DNA from: Akkermansiaceae bacterium
Lineage (GTDB): Bacteria > Verrucomicrobiota > Verrucomicrobiia > Verrucomicrobiales > Akkermansiaceae
DNA: 54,489 bases
Direction of reading: 5' to 3'
Assembly: GCA_905181965.1 (NCBI GenBank)
Contig: CAJIZY010000010.1
Coordinates: 1-54,489 of the forward strand
The position numbers and the translations under genes are program-made. Below the pieces are notes generated by a model. It searched no databases. It saw only the letters and a program-made list of their open reading frames with translations, and was not told the origin of the DNA. Positions 25,901-34,399 of this stretch are shown here, piece by piece (the stretch's first letter is position 1; each line of letters opens with the position of its first letter).

Positions 25901-26926
25901 GTGGACACAAAACGAGTCGTTGCGGATTTTGAAGATTGGCGGGAGGCCGTGGCGGAAGCCGTGGCTCTTCTGGAGAATGGCGGACTAGTGGCTTTGCCCA
26001 CTGAGACGGTCTATGGCTTGGCTGCAGATGCCTTTGATGCGGAAGCCGTAGCGAAGGTTTTTGAGGTTAAAGAGAGGCCTTCTTTTGATCCGCTAATTGT
26101 TCATATTGGGCACAAGCGCGATCTTGATATTGTGGCGAATATACCAGAGGAACTCGATGAAATCGTTGATGAACTGGTATCAACATACTGGCCGGGGCCT
26201 TTAACTCTAGTTTTGCCTAAAAAGGAGGATGTTCCTGAATTAGTGACTAGCGGACTAGAGACTGTAGCGGTGCGCATGAGTGCTCATGAGGTGATGCGGG
26301 CGGTAGCCAAGGAAATTCCGGTGGCCGCTCCGAGCGCGAATCGCTTTGGGAGAATTAGTCCGACCTCAGCTGATGCCGTAATGGAGGAATTGGGCGGGAA
26401 AATCCCGATGGTGATTGATGGAGGGGCTTGCCGTGATGGCCTTGAGAGTACGATTGTCGCTCCGGAGATGTCAGAGAAGGGACCAGTTTTACGACTATTG
26501 AGACCGGGACCTATTTCTCGCGAGGATTTGAGAAAAATCGCTAAGGTAATCAAGCCGAAGAAGACGAAGGCGGACCACATTGAAGCCCCGGGGCAGGTGG
26601 AGAGCCATTATGCACCGACGACGCCTTTAGTGGTGATGGACAAGCCGAGTGACTTTGTGCCCGAGGAGGGAGTGAAATACGGTTTGCTGAGTTATCGTGG
26701 TGAGGGCAACAGTTCCTTGATGGAAGCGACGGATTGGGCGCATGTTGAAATCATGAGTCCCGGAAAGGGGAAATTAGCCGAAGGCGCTGTCAGGTTGTTT
26801 TACTGTCTTAGGAAGCTCGATGCTGCGGGGGTTGATGTGATTATCTCTGAATCGGTCTCTGAAACTGGTATAGGGGTGGCTATGATGGATCGCTTACGTC
26901 GTGCGGCGGCAGGTTCGAAGCAGTGA
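25901..26926 (+). CDS. L-threonylcarbamoyladenylate synthase (Sua5-type)
   Basis: A 341-residue two-domain Sua5-type enzyme that makes threonylcarbamoyl-AMP for the t6A modification of tRNA, working with TsaD (also in this window, 43622-44629). The YrdC domain is seen in ALPTETVYGLAADAFD, FEVKERPSFDPLIVHI, TYWPGPLTLVLPK and PVAAPSANRFGRISPT. The C-terminal Sua5 domain follows a linker (APGQVESHYAPTTPL, FYCLRKLDAAGVDVII). The start is GTG at 25901. Single-domain TsaC is about 190 residues, so this is the longer Sua5 form. Confidence 0.93.
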   Translation: MDTKRVVADFEDWREAVAEAVALLENGGLVALPTETVYGLAADAFDAEAVAKVFEVKERPSFDPLIVHIGHKRDLDIVANIPEELDEIVDELVSTYWPGPLTLVLPKKEDVPELVTSGLETVAVRMSAHEVMRAVAKEIPVAAPSANRFGRISPTSADAVMEELGGKIPMVIDGGACRDGLESTIVAPEMSEKGPVLRLLRPGPISREDLRKIAKVIKPKKTKADHIEAPGQVESHYAPTTPLVVMDKPSDFVPEEGVKYGLLSYRGEGNSSLMEATDWAHVEIMSPGKGKLAEGAVRLFYCLRKLDAAGVDVIISESVSETGIGVAMMDRLRRAAAGSKQ

Positions 26927-27131
26927 TGTGATGGGTTATTAAGGGCTATTCTTGTGCGCGTTCAAACACGTGGTTCCAGAATCTCAAAATCTAAGTAAAT
27001 TGTTTTTATCCAATAAGTTAGAGTGATTCTTAGGGAAATTAGGTGAAGAGCTTCATTTTGGCAACGTGTTGAAATATAAGGGAGGATTCGTCGTGTCTTG
27101 CTTTCCTTAGCTTGGTAGGTAAATCACTGGT

Positions 27132-27902
27132 ATGCTTGCGAAGCGAATCATTCCCTGTCTCGACGTCACAAACGGCCGAGTTGTTAAGGGGACCAATTTT
27201 GTTGATCTTGTCGATGCTGGAGATCCGGTGGAGTCCGCGGTTGCCTACAACGAGCAGCAGGCTGATGAGATTGTCTTTCTAGATATCACAGCCTCCTCCG
27301 ATGGGCGTGATACCATGGTAGATGTGGTGCGTGAAACCGCGGCAAAGTGTTTCGTGCCATTGACAGTGGGTGGTGGTATTCGCGAGGTAGCTGATATGAG
27401 TCGTATGTTGCTGGCCGGTGCCGACAAGGTAGGAGTGAATACGGCGGCGATTTTCCGCCCCGAGGTGATTGATGAAGGTGCCAAGGCATTTGGGAATCAA
27501 TGTATCGTGGTGGCGATTGACGCGAAGCGCCAGGGAGCGGGGAAATGGGGTGTTTATACCCACGGAGGTCGTCGGCCTGTGGATGGACTTGATGCGATTG
27601 AGTGGGCTAAGGAGGTCTACAATCGGGGAGCTGGGGAGATTCTTCTTACAAGTATGGATGCTGATGGGACAAAGAATGGATATGATCTCGAGTTAACGCG
27701 AGCGGTTAGCGAAGCTGTTGGAATCCCGGTTATCGCGAGTGGTGGTGCTGGAAACCTTGAACATATGGTGGATGTCCTTGATGAGGGGAAAGCTGATGCT
27801 GTACTGGCTGCTAGTATTTTCCACTTTGGTCAACATACCGTACCCGAAGCCAAAGACTACTTTCGGGAACGCGGCATTCCTGTCCGTCCGATGGTGTCTT
27901 GA
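27132..27902 (+). CDS. hisF: Imidazole glycerol phosphate synthase cyclase subunit HisF
   Basis: A 256-residue TIM-barrel protein that closes the imidazole ring with ammonia from HisH in histidine synthesis. Catalytic aspartates are in [17 protein letters not shown] and [13 protein letters not shown]. Phosphate-binding pieces include [16 protein letters not shown] and [13 protein letters not shown]. Length is typical. The partner gene hisH lies about 7 kb away on the other strand next to hisB, so the histidine genes are dispersed. A stem-loop terminator follows at 27920-27949. Confidence 0.95.
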   Translation: MLAKRIIPCLDVTNGRVVKGTNFVDLVDAGDPVESAVAYNEQQADEIVFLDITASSDGRDTMVDVVRETAAKCFVPLTVGGGIREVADMSRMLLAGADKVGVNTAAIFRPEVIDEGAKAFGNQCIVVAIDAKRQGAGKWGVYTHGGRRPVDGLDAIEWAKEVYNRGAGEILLTSMDADGTKNGYDLELTRAVSEAVGIPVIASGGAGNLEHMVDVLDEGKADAVLAASIFHFGQHTVPEAKDYFRERGIPVRPMVS

Positions 27903-27919
27903 GAAATAGAACAAAAAAA

Positions 27920-27949
27920 CGCCACGATCGTTTGATCGCGGCGCTTTTT
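27920..27949. terminator. Bidirectional rho-independent terminator between hisF and tRNA-Val
   Basis: Ten-base arms CGCCACGATC and GATCGCGGCG with one A-C mismatch and a four-base loop, followed by TTTTT for hisF. On the minus strand the same stem follows the tRNA and runs into a T tract, so it can stop both transcripts. Confidence 0.75.
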
Positions 27950-27956
27950 AAAAGAA

Positions 27957-28031
27957 TGGTGCTCGACGCTGGATTTGAACCAGCGACCCCCACAATGTCA
28001 ATGTGGTGCTCTACCCCTGAGCTAGCCGAGC
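27957..28031 (-). tRNA. tRNA-Val (anticodon GAC)
   Basis: The minus strand folds as a complete cloverleaf. Acceptor arms GCTCGGC and GTCGAGC pair with one G-T. The D arm is GCTCAGGGGTAGAGC. The anticodon stem CCACA/TGTGG carries the loop TTGACAT, giving anticodon GAC (valine). The T arm is GCTGGTTCAAATCCAGC. A discriminator A and an encoded CCA end lie at 27957-27960. Confidence 0.95.
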
Positions 28032-28107
28032 GGCGGGCGAAAGCTAGAAGGGGAGGCTGACTCTGGCAACTGGAAAATGTTCTTTTGGTTTAATTTGGGC
28101 AATGAGC

Positions 28108-29652
28108 TTACTCCGGGCGTGAGCGATCAGCTTGCACGAGGGCTTCTAGCTCCGCCTTCATCTCTGCGGCGGTCTCGGGGTGTTGCTTGATGATGTTTTT
28201 TTTCTCAGCCGGGTCTTTAGTGAGATCGTAAAGCTGAAATTCTGGAACCTTGGTATTTGCGAGTTTCTTTTCGACTGCCGTATTGCGGGCAGATTTTCCT
28301 GAATGTTTGGTTAGTTTCCATTTGTTTTTACGAAAGCCAAATTTACCCCTCCCTCCATTGTCTTGCTGGATGAGACTTGTCCGTCCTCTCGCATCGGGCT
28401 TGCCGAGTAGGGCATCGGATACATCAAAGCTATCCTTAAAAGCGTTTTTTGGGAGTGCTGTGCCTGTAAGCTTGGCGAGGCTAGTGGCAAGGTCGATGGT
28501 GCAGACCATTTGGTCTGATTTTCCAGCCAAGATTTTGCCTTTCCAAAAAGTGATGAAGGGAGTGCGGGTCCCCCCTTCGTAAACACTGTATTTCCCACCT
28601 TTGTATGGGCCTGCTGCTTTGTGAGATCCTAGTTTCTCAACCGCACCGTCTTTGTAGCCATCGTCCATGACCGGGCCATTGTCTGAGCAGAAAACCACAA
28701 GGGTGTTTTCGGTTAGGTCGAGCCGGTCCAGGGTTTTCATGATTTCTCCGACGGTCCAGTCAAGTTGAACAATGGAGTCGGCACGGAAGCCATGCGGAGT
28801 GACACCTTGAAATCTCTCGTGTGGAATGCGGGGAACGTGAAGATCATGAGATGCATAAAATAGAAAGAAGGGGTCATCTTTGTTCTTTTCGATCCACTCG
28901 ACTGATTTTTCAACCCATTTATCGGCAAGATCTTCATCCCGAAAGCGGGCCTTTTCTCCACCGGTATAAAAACCAATCCGAGAAATGCCATTGTGAATTG
29001 TGGAGTTATGACCATGAGACCAGTCCATTTTTAGAGAGTCGCGATGAGTAACGCCGGTAGGGTGATCTGGAGATGGTTTTTTACGGCCAACCCAAAGTGG
29101 ATCTGTGGGATCAAGGTTGAGGACTTTACTTTGGGTTACATAGACCTGAGGAACCCGGTCGTTGGTAGTGGGCAGGAGAAAGTGATGATCAAATCCAATT
29201 TCGCGAGGCCCAGGTTTCAGCTCACCATTCCAGTTTGGACCCTTACCTTTTTCACCAAGTCCGAGGTGCCATTTACCCACTACGGCGGTTTGATACCCAG
29301 CTTTCTTCATAAGATCGGGGAGAGTGAAAGTGCCAGCGTCAATAATTAGGTGTCCGTTGGGAGGTGCGATTCCGGTTCCTTTTTTACGGAAGGCGTAATT
29401 TCCGGTTAGCAGCGAGTAGCGGGTGGGCGTGCATGTGGAGGCAGAACAATATCCACTTGTGAAGAGTTGGCCTCCGCTAGCCAGCTTGTCGATGTGGGGA
29501 GTTTTGAAAGTTGTGGCTCCATAACAAGATAGATCTCCGTAGCCTAAGTCATCGGCCATGATTACGATAACGTTAGGTTTTGTTTCTGCAGTGGCCGAGG
29601 CGATCACGAGAGCGCCTAGAAAGCTGGAAATGAGTTTTGAATATCGGGGCAT
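28108..29652 (-). CDS. Exported type I sulfatase (arylsulfatase-like)
   Basis: A 514-residue sulfatase with a signal peptide (KLISSFLGALVIASATAE). Metal-site aspartates are in IMADDLGYGDLSCYG, the formylglycine motif is CTPTRYSLLTG, and VVGKWHLGLGEKGKG and FCSDNGPVMDDG complete the active site. It differs clearly from the sulfatase at 22597 and resembles arylsulfatase-A-type enzymes. It stands alone just downstream of tRNA-Val on the other side of a 77-bp gap. Substrate unknown; sulfated algal or animal glycans are the usual targets in this group. Confidence 0.92.
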   Translation of the reverse strand: MPRYSKLISSFLGALVIASATAETKPNVIVIMADDLGYGDLSCYGATTFKTPHIDKLASGGQLFTSGYCSASTCTPTRYSLLTGNYAFRKKGTGIAPPNGHLIIDAGTFTLPDLMKKAGYQTAVVGKWHLGLGEKGKGPNWNGELKPGPREIGFDHHFLLPTTNDRVPQVYVTQSKVLNLDPTDPLWVGRKKPSPDHPTGVTHRDSLKMDWSHGHNSTIHNGISRIGFYTGGEKARFRDEDLADKWVEKSVEWIEKNKDDPFFLFYASHDLHVPRIPHERFQGVTPHGFRADSIVQLDWTVGEIMKTLDRLDLTENTLVVFCSDNGPVMDDGYKDGAVEKLGSHKAAGPYKGGKYSVYEGGTRTPFITFWKGKILAGKSDQMVCTIDLATSLAKLTGTALPKNAFKDSFDVSDALLGKPDARGRTSLIQQDNGGRGKFGFRKNKWKLTKHSGKSARNTAVEKKLANTKVPEFQLYDLTKDPAEKKNIIKQHPETAAEMKAELEALVQADRSRPE

Positions 29653-29690
29653 GATTGGAAGAATGTCTTGGAAGTAAGGCCTAGAAAAGA

Positions 29691-29719
29691 GAAAAGGGAC
29701 ACTCCGTGAAGAGTGTCCC
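29691..29719 (-). terminator. Rho-independent terminator of the BlaI-like gene
   Basis: Perfect 9-bp stem GGGACACTC / GAGTGTCCC with a six-base loop at 29696-29719. On the minus strand it is followed by TTTTC. It lies 31 bp past the TAA that closes the corrected reading frame at 29750. Confidence 0.8.
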
Positions 29720-29752
29720 TTGAAAATTGCTCAGTAGGGAAGGAAATCCTTA

Positions 29753-30120
29753 CTTACGCTTTTTAGCTACTTTTTTCTTGGCAGGCTTTTTAGCTACCTT
29801 TTTCTTAGCGGCTTTTTTAGCTACCTTTTTCTTGGCGGGCTTTTTGGCTACTTTTTTCTTAGCGGCTTTTTTAGCTACCTTTTTCTTGGCGGGCTTTTTG
29901 GCTACTTTTTTCTTAGCGGCTTTTTTAGCTACCTTTTTCTTGGCGGGCTTTTTGGCTACTTTTTTCTTAGCGGCTTTTTTAGCTACCTTTTTCTTGGCGG
30001 GCTTTTTGGCTACTTTTTTCTTAGCGGCTTTTTTAGCTACCTTTTTCTTGGCGGGCTTTTGGCTACTTTTTTCTTAGCGGCTTTTTTAGCTACCTTTTTC
30101 TTGGCGGGCTTTTTAGCTAC
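29753..30120 (-). repeat. 54-bp tandem repeats encoding the Lys/Ala tail
   Basis: About six copies of a 54-bp unit, each coding for AKKPAKKKVAKKAAKKKV. The copies are nearly identical at DNA level. One copy near 30057 lacks a T and breaks the reading frame. The high identity suggests recent expansion by slippage or unequal recombination, and makes this stretch hard to assemble correctly. Confidence 0.85.
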
Positions 30121-30615
30121 TTTTTTAGCAGCAATTTTTTTAGCGACTTTCTTCTTGGCTACCTTTTTCTTGGTAGCCACGGGTTTTTTGGCGGCCTTTT
30201 TGGCGGCCTTCTTTTTTGTGGTCTTCTTTTTTGCAGCCATGGCTTTGTGCTTTTTAATTACGCGGGTTACCGCGGTTTTCTCTTCGGGCGTCATGACGCC
30301 AACTGAGATTAGGGAGAGGACTGCCTGTCCAAGGCTTCCTCCAAAACTGTTTTGAACGAGGTCCTGCAAGCGGGGCTTGAGGATACTTTCGCGATCTACC
30401 TTAGCTTCATAAACATGTGCCCGTCCCTGAGTATTCCGAACGGCAAGCCTTTTTTTCTCAAGGTTGCGCATGACGGCGAGGGCGGTGGTGTAGGTTCGAT
30501 CACTACCATCGATATTCATTAATTCATGTACGAACCCTACTGTACTTGGGCCCTCATTCCATAGGATGGCGAGGGCATGAAGCTCTTGAGGGGATGGTTC
30601 GTCGTAACTGGACAC
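30037..30615 (-). CDS. BlaI/MecI-like repressor with histone-H1-like Lys/Ala tail (frameshifted)
   Basis: Residues 1-125 look like a BlaI/MecI/CopY winged-helix repressor (SPQELHALAILWNEGPSTVG, YTTALAVMRNLEKKRLAV, GRAHVYEAKVDRE). Then comes a highly basic tail of Lys/Ala/Val/Pro repeats (KKKAAKKAAKKPVATKKK). As sequenced the protein ends SPPRKR at 30037, but at about 30057 a run of four T's stands where every other repeat copy has five. Restoring it lets the tail run on to AKKRK and TAA at 29750, giving about 288 residues. BlaI-type proteins repress as dimers; the tail should bind DNA non-specifically or compact it, as in H1-like bacterial proteins. No sensor BlaR1-type peptidase is encoded nearby. 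Confidence 0.8.
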   Translation of the reverse strand: MSSYDEPSPQELHALAILWNEGPSTVGFVHELMNIDGSDRTYTTALAVMRNLEKKRLAVRNTQGRAHVYEAKVDRESILKPRLQDLVQNSFGGSLGQAVLSLISVGVMTPEEKTAVTRVIKKHKAMAAKKKTTKKKAAKKAAKKPVATKKKVAKKKVAKKIAAKKVAKKPAKKKVAKKAAKKKVAKSPPRKR

Positions 30616-30708
30616 TGTGGTCTAATCGATTGGTTTTAAGAAGAAAGCCGAATACTGCACCATAGTTCAAGTTTAATCTTACATGCTTGCGATCAAATAT
30701 TTCTGGTC

Positions 30709-31689
30709 TTAGTTGCCGTTTTTTGTCCGTGAGGTGCTTTTTGGATCTATTTTTGGAAGTACGGCATCTATCGTAGGTTCGCTTATTTCTGGATTAATAG
30801 AGGTCAGAATCTTCCAAAGACGGCGATCGGCCGGGTCTCCGTTGAAAAGGATTTCCCCTTTGTTTGATACTAATACAACAGTGGGGAAAGAGGAAACGCG
30901 CATCAACGAGCCCAATGAAAACTTCTCAGTATCGACGAGCCAGTGTGCTATATTTCCTTGTTTTCCTTTAGTAAGAAAATCATCTCCAGCTCTTCTGGCT
31001 TCAGTTGTGCTGCTTAAAAGAATGGAAGCTACGGGAATATTATTTTTGATGAGAGAGTCGCTAATGATTAGAAATTCATCCATTATCGCCATTGCTTGAC
31101 TCGCCCAAGGACTCCAGAAATGAATGAGAAAAGCTGGTGAGCCCCCTGCGATGGATTTTAAAGACTTTGATTCACTCTTCAACCTTTGGTCTTCAAACTT
31201 CAGGTTAAGATCTAAGGTGATTTTTTTCATTGCTTCATTGATACGTATGTCATCGATCAAGGGCGCAAATTGGGTGGCGTGAGAAGGGGCTAGCCAAAAG
31301 GCTTCGGTAATATGTTTTTTGAAAAGTGTTGTGTCGTTGTCTCGAAGGGCAGCAAGAGCCTTGGTGTATTGCACGATGCTTGCGAAATCTTCTTTGACGG
31401 CAAAGAGCATCGTGTCGTCGGGAGAAAATTTTGGGAGGTGTGCTTCAAGCTCCGTTGAGAGAGTAGCAAGCGCCCCCCGATTATCTTCGTTTACAAGAAA
31501 GACGAAGCGAGCTTCAAGAAATAGTTGGTCCGGAAGACCCGCTGCTTTGCCGTTTTTGATGGCCTGATCTAGTGAAGCTCGATCAGGTGCATTCAGGAGA
31601 GCTTCGAGAAGCTTTTCTCTTTCGTTTGGTAATTCTTGGGTGAGGGCGGGAAGAATGAGAGAGAGAAAGGCCGTCAGTAAGAGTTTCAT
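30709..31689 (-). CDS. Exported thioredoxin-fold protein lacking the CxxC motif
   Basis: A 326-residue protein with a signal peptide (MKLLLTAFLSLILPALT), an alpha-helical N-terminal half, and a C-terminal thioredoxin/TlpA-like fold (AFLIHFWSPWASQAMAIMDE, IPVASILLSS, RVSSFPTVVLVSNKGEILFN, cis-Pro in SFPT). Where TlpA/ResA proteins have WCxxC this has WASQ, so it should be redox-inactive and may act as a binding or chaperone domain. No cysteines at the active-site position are visible. It is separate from the BlaI-like gene (93 bp) and from the LysM gene by a terminator. Confidence 0.75.
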   Translation of the reverse strand: MKLLLTAFLSLILPALTQELPNEREKLLEALLNAPDRASLDQAIKNGKAAGLPDQLFLEARFVFLVNEDNRGALATLSTELEAHLPKFSPDDTMLFAVKEDFASIVQYTKALAALRDNDTTLFKKHITEAFWLAPSHATQFAPLIDDIRINEAMKKITLDLNLKFEDQRLKSESKSLKSIAGGSPAFLIHFWSPWASQAMAIMDEFLIISDSLIKNNIPVASILLSSTTEARRAGDDFLTKGKQGNIAHWLVDTEKFSLGSLMRVSSFPTVVLVSNKGEILFNGDPADRRLWKILTSINPEISEPTIDAVLPKIDPKSTSRTKNGN

Positions 31690-31695
31690 TTGTAC

Positions 31696-31728
31696 AAAAA
31701 GGTGGGCCAGAGGATAGTCTGGCCCACC
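31696..31728 (-). terminator. Rho-independent terminator of the LysM lipoprotein gene
   Basis: Perfect 11-bp stem GGTGGGCCAGA / TCTGGCCCACC with a six-base loop. On the minus strand it is followed by TTTTTG. It lies between the LysM gene and the thioredoxin-fold gene. Confidence 0.85.
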
Positions 31729-31757
31729 GATTAATGAAAGGTTCGTAATCCGATTGG

Positions 31758-32180
31758 TTATCGTCCGGGGATGATGAGACTACGACCTTCAATAATCGTG
31801 TCGTTCGTCATACCGTTAGTCTCCTTAACAGCATTTACGGATGTTCCAAACTTACGTGCGATTCCCCAAAGAGAATCTCCAGCTTTGATCGTGTAAACGT
31901 TTCCGTTCAGATCGGGTGAGGGAGTTGGCGCTGGACTAGCGGGTGGAGGGGTATAAGGAGCGATTGCAACAGGTGGAGTTCCATAAGGGGTGGGCAGTGG
32001 AGCTGCAGGAGGATTGATAGGAGCAATCGGCTGGTAGGGAGGATTGTAACTTCCGGGAGCGCCGGAATTTGGAACCCCATATTGATTGCCGGTGTTGGCT
32101 GCTGGAGCGACGGGTTTGCCTTTCTGGCTGCAGGAGGCAAGAAGCGAAACGAGGGCGAACAATGTAAGTGTTGCTTTCAT
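31758..32180 (-). CDS. LysM-domain lipoprotein
   Basis: A 140-residue protein. The lipobox LASC ends a short signal (LFALVSLLASC), so the protein should be lipid-anchored. A long Pro/Tyr/Ala-rich linker (residues about 25-95) leads to one LysM domain (YTIKAGDSLWGIARKFG, SLIIPG) that binds peptidoglycan or related glycans. It may tether the outer membrane to the wall or locate a partner there. Divergent from uppP at 32285. It has its own terminator downstream. Confidence 0.85.
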   Translation of the reverse strand: MKATLTLFALVSLLASCSQKGKPVAPAANTGNQYGVPNSGAPGSYNPPYQPIAPINPPAAPLPTPYGTPPVAIAPYTPPPASPAPTPSPDLNGNVYTIKAGDSLWGIARKFGTSVNAVKETNGMTNDTIIEGRSLIIPGR

Positions 32181-32284
32181 AGCATCAGCATACCTGAGAG
32201 ATCGGGAAATGCGAAATAAAATTTTGAGAGAGGTGATGTGGGGCTTGCCGGGTAAGGAGAGGGGGGTTAATCCTTCTCATAGCA

Positions 32285-33102
32285 ATGGAAATTTGGAAGG
32301 CCATCATCGTGGGGATTGTGCAAGGATTGGCGGAGTTTCTTCCCGTGTCATCTTCAGGACATATCGTGCTAGCCCAGTATCTTCTCGGAATTCGAGACGT
32401 GGGAGCGGAGCATCGGCCAGATCTTTCTTTTGAAATCGTCCATAATCATCGACAAGTCGATGCACTCGCTGATCAAAGGTGCGCTCTATCACAAAAATGG
32501 TTTCACTTTTCAACAACGAGATGAGGGAGGAGCGAATGATGATTGTTTGGCTCGGGGTGGCTACAGTTCCGGCTGTGGTCGCAGCATTGCTTTTTAAGGA
32601 TTTTTTTGATGCTGCGCCAGGAAAGCCGGTTTTTGTTTCAGGTCTTTTGATTGTGACGGGATTTATCTTGTTTGTGCCAAGAATATTGAAAGGAAAAGCT
32701 GCCAAGCTGGGGCTTAAGAGTTCTGTTGTTATGGGGATCGGACAGGCTTGTGCTATTTTGCCTGGGATTTCTCGCTCTGGCTCGACGATCGCGGCTGGCT
32801 TAGTAAGCGGGGTAAAGGCAGAGAAAGCTGCCGAATTTTCCTTCCTAATGTCAATCCCCGCTATCGTTGGTGGATTCGTGCTGACTCTAAAGGAGCAGAT
32901 GGAACAGACGGGCTCTTTTACGAGAGCCCTCAATTCTTGTTTTAATGCGCCCTATGTTGCCGGCGCGATTGCGGCAGCTTTCGTAGGGTTATTTGCAATT
33001 TATGTCGTGATGGGAGCGGTGAAGCGCGGAAAGTTGGAGTATTTTGCTTACTACTGCTTTACAGCCGGAATCGCGGGAATGATTTATTTTAGCCAAAGTT
33101 GA
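32285..33102 (+). pseudogene. uppP: Undecaprenyl-diphosphatase UppP (BacA), broken by frameshifts
   Basis: The expected 270-residue membrane enzyme that recycles undecaprenyl phosphate is present but in pieces. The N-terminal part from ATG 32285 has [19 protein letters not shown], the conserved active-site motif. The C-terminal part, in another frame from about 32480, has ILPGISRSGSTIAAGL, the second motif, and several membrane segments (AIAAAFVGLFAIYVVMG). Between them (about 32400-32500) a third frame reads [14 protein letters not shown], so at least two indels occur. One is a run of five A's at about 32496 where four would fit. Total length is right for UppP, and the gene is usually needed for wall synthesis, so sequence error is more likely than loss. 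Confidence 0.85.
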
Positions 33103-33918
33103 CTACTCCTTGAAGTAGCTGCGTTGTTTTTCGGAAACTGGAAGTCCAAGTTTTTCCATGATGGCTAGCATATCCTCCCAGACCTTGCGTTTTTCGCCGA
33201 GTCCGTCCTCTTGCCTCAAAAGATAGGAAGGGTGGTAGGTAACACGGAGAGGGATTCCTTGGAATTGGTGCCAAGATTCACGCAGTTGGCCAACTGGTTT
33301 ATCAGAGCCGAGAAGGCCCTGAGCCGCGCTGCCTCCGAGCGCAACGATGACGCTTGGTTTTACGATATCAATCTCGGCCTTCACAAATGGAAGGGAAGTT
33401 GCCATTTCTTCGGGAGAGGGTTTGCGGTTGTTAGTGGTTTGGTTCCGGGTGGCAGGCCGGAATTTACAAACATTGGAAATATAGACCTTTTCGCGTGCGA
33501 GCCCCATAGCCTTGAGGATTTGATTAAGTTTTTCTCCGGCTGGGCCTACGAAAGGTTCGAGTTTTTGTTCTTCCTGAAATCCAGGGGCTTCGCCGACGAG
33601 CATGAAATCAGCTTCGGGATTGCCGGCGGAGAAAACCATAGTATCCCGGAGACTACCAAGGGATCGTGCCGGTTGCCAGGTTTTGGCGATGTTGGCAAGC
33701 GAGGCTATCTTTTCGGCCGCGGTGTTACCTTGCGCGACGATTGAGTCCGGCTGTAACTGCTTATTGGTCCCAACTATACTGGGTTTCGCAGGGCGGCGGG
33801 CACTTCCGCGGGTGTAGAGCTCGCGAAGAACTGACCGTGCGTGGTCGTCGATTTCTACATGGTCGACTCCCTGTTTTTCGAGCTGCTTTAAGTAATCAAG
33901 GAGAATCGGGGCTTCCAC
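33103..33918 (-). CDS. Family-4-type uracil-DNA glycosylase without iron-sulfur cysteines
   Basis: A 271-residue protein of the UDG superfamily that would remove uracil from DNA. Motif A is LVGEAPGFQEEQ, followed by EPFVGPAGEKLNQILKAMGL and YISNVCKFRP, and motif B is VTYHPSYLLRQ. The family 4 enzymes carry a 4Fe-4S cluster held by four cysteines; here the N-terminal CxxC region before FSAGNPEADF has none, and of the second pair only the C of NVCKFRP remains (SLPF replaces C-x-P). The cluster is therefore probably absent. The N-terminus (residues 1-80) is an extra charged region. It ends adjacent to uppP, convergently. Confidence 0.8.
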   Translation of the reverse strand: MEAPILLDYLKQLEKQGVDHVEIDDHARSVLRELYTRGSARRPAKPSIVGTNKQLQPDSIVAQGNTAAEKIASLANIAKTWQPARSLGSLRDTMVFSAGNPEADFMLVGEAPGFQEEQKLEPFVGPAGEKLNQILKAMGLAREKVYISNVCKFRPATRNQTTNNRKPSPEEMATSLPFVKAEIDIVKPSVIVALGGSAAQGLLGSDKPVGQLRESWHQFQGIPLRVTYHPSYLLRQEDGLGEKRKVWEDMLAIMEKLGLPVSEKQRSYFKE

Positions 33919-34061
33919 ACAGCGAGAAAATCATACCTGAAAGGGGATTTCCAGTTCATCCTGTTAAATAATAAGAATGAAAAACCTTAAGGAATTTTCG
34001 GAAACGGCTTGACCCATTCTGAATTTCGCATATCTCACCCATCCACCAGTTTTCAAGATTT

Positions 34062-34326
34062 ATGGCAAGAGTATGCAGTATCCGCGGTTCTAAAGTTCGT
34101 GTTGGACGTAAAATCCACCGTTCTGGTTTGGCCAAAAAGAAAGGCGGCATTGGCCGTCACGTCACTAAGACGGTGAAGCGCAAAGTTTCTCCTAACCTTC
34201 ACACCAAGCGAGTTTGGGTTCCGGAGCTCAGTAAGTATGTTCGCGTGAAGGCGAGCAGCGAAGGGGATTAAGACCATCAATAAGAATGGTGCTTACGTGA
34301 CTCTGAAAAAAGCAGGCCTGATTTAA
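34062..34326 (+). pseudogene. rpmB: 50S ribosomal protein L28, one-base frameshift near the end
   Basis: The frame opening at ATG 34062 reads MARVCSIRGSKVRVGRKIH and RWVPELSKYVRVKASS-type L28 sequence, then stops at 34271. Removing one G from the run of four at about 34263-34266 continues it as IKTINKNGAYVTLKKAGLI to TAA at 34326, the normal L28 C-terminus. The corrected protein has 87 residues. L28 is a core large-subunit protein, so a sequencing error is the likely cause. A terminator follows at 34355. Convergent with the hisB-hisH pair. Confidence 0.85.
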
Positions 34327-34354
34327 GGCGCTTTTTATTTTCTACTCCTTCAAA

Positions 34355-34382
34355 AGCTGGGCGGAAACGGCCGGCTTTTTTC
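34355..34382 (+). terminator. Rho-independent terminator of rpmB
   Basis: Six-base stem AGCTGG / CCGGCT (one T-G pair) around a ten-base loop, followed by TTTTTT. It lies 28 bp after the corrected rpmB stop. Confidence 0.65.
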
Positions 34383-34399
34383 GTGTCAGCCTATGTCAT

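Noticed and set aside
29727..30077. Plus-strand reading frame rich in FLATFFLAAF-type hydrophobic repeats
   Set aside because: It is the antisense of the Lys/Ala repeats of the BlaI-like gene. AAA/AAG lysine codons read backwards give Phe and Leu.
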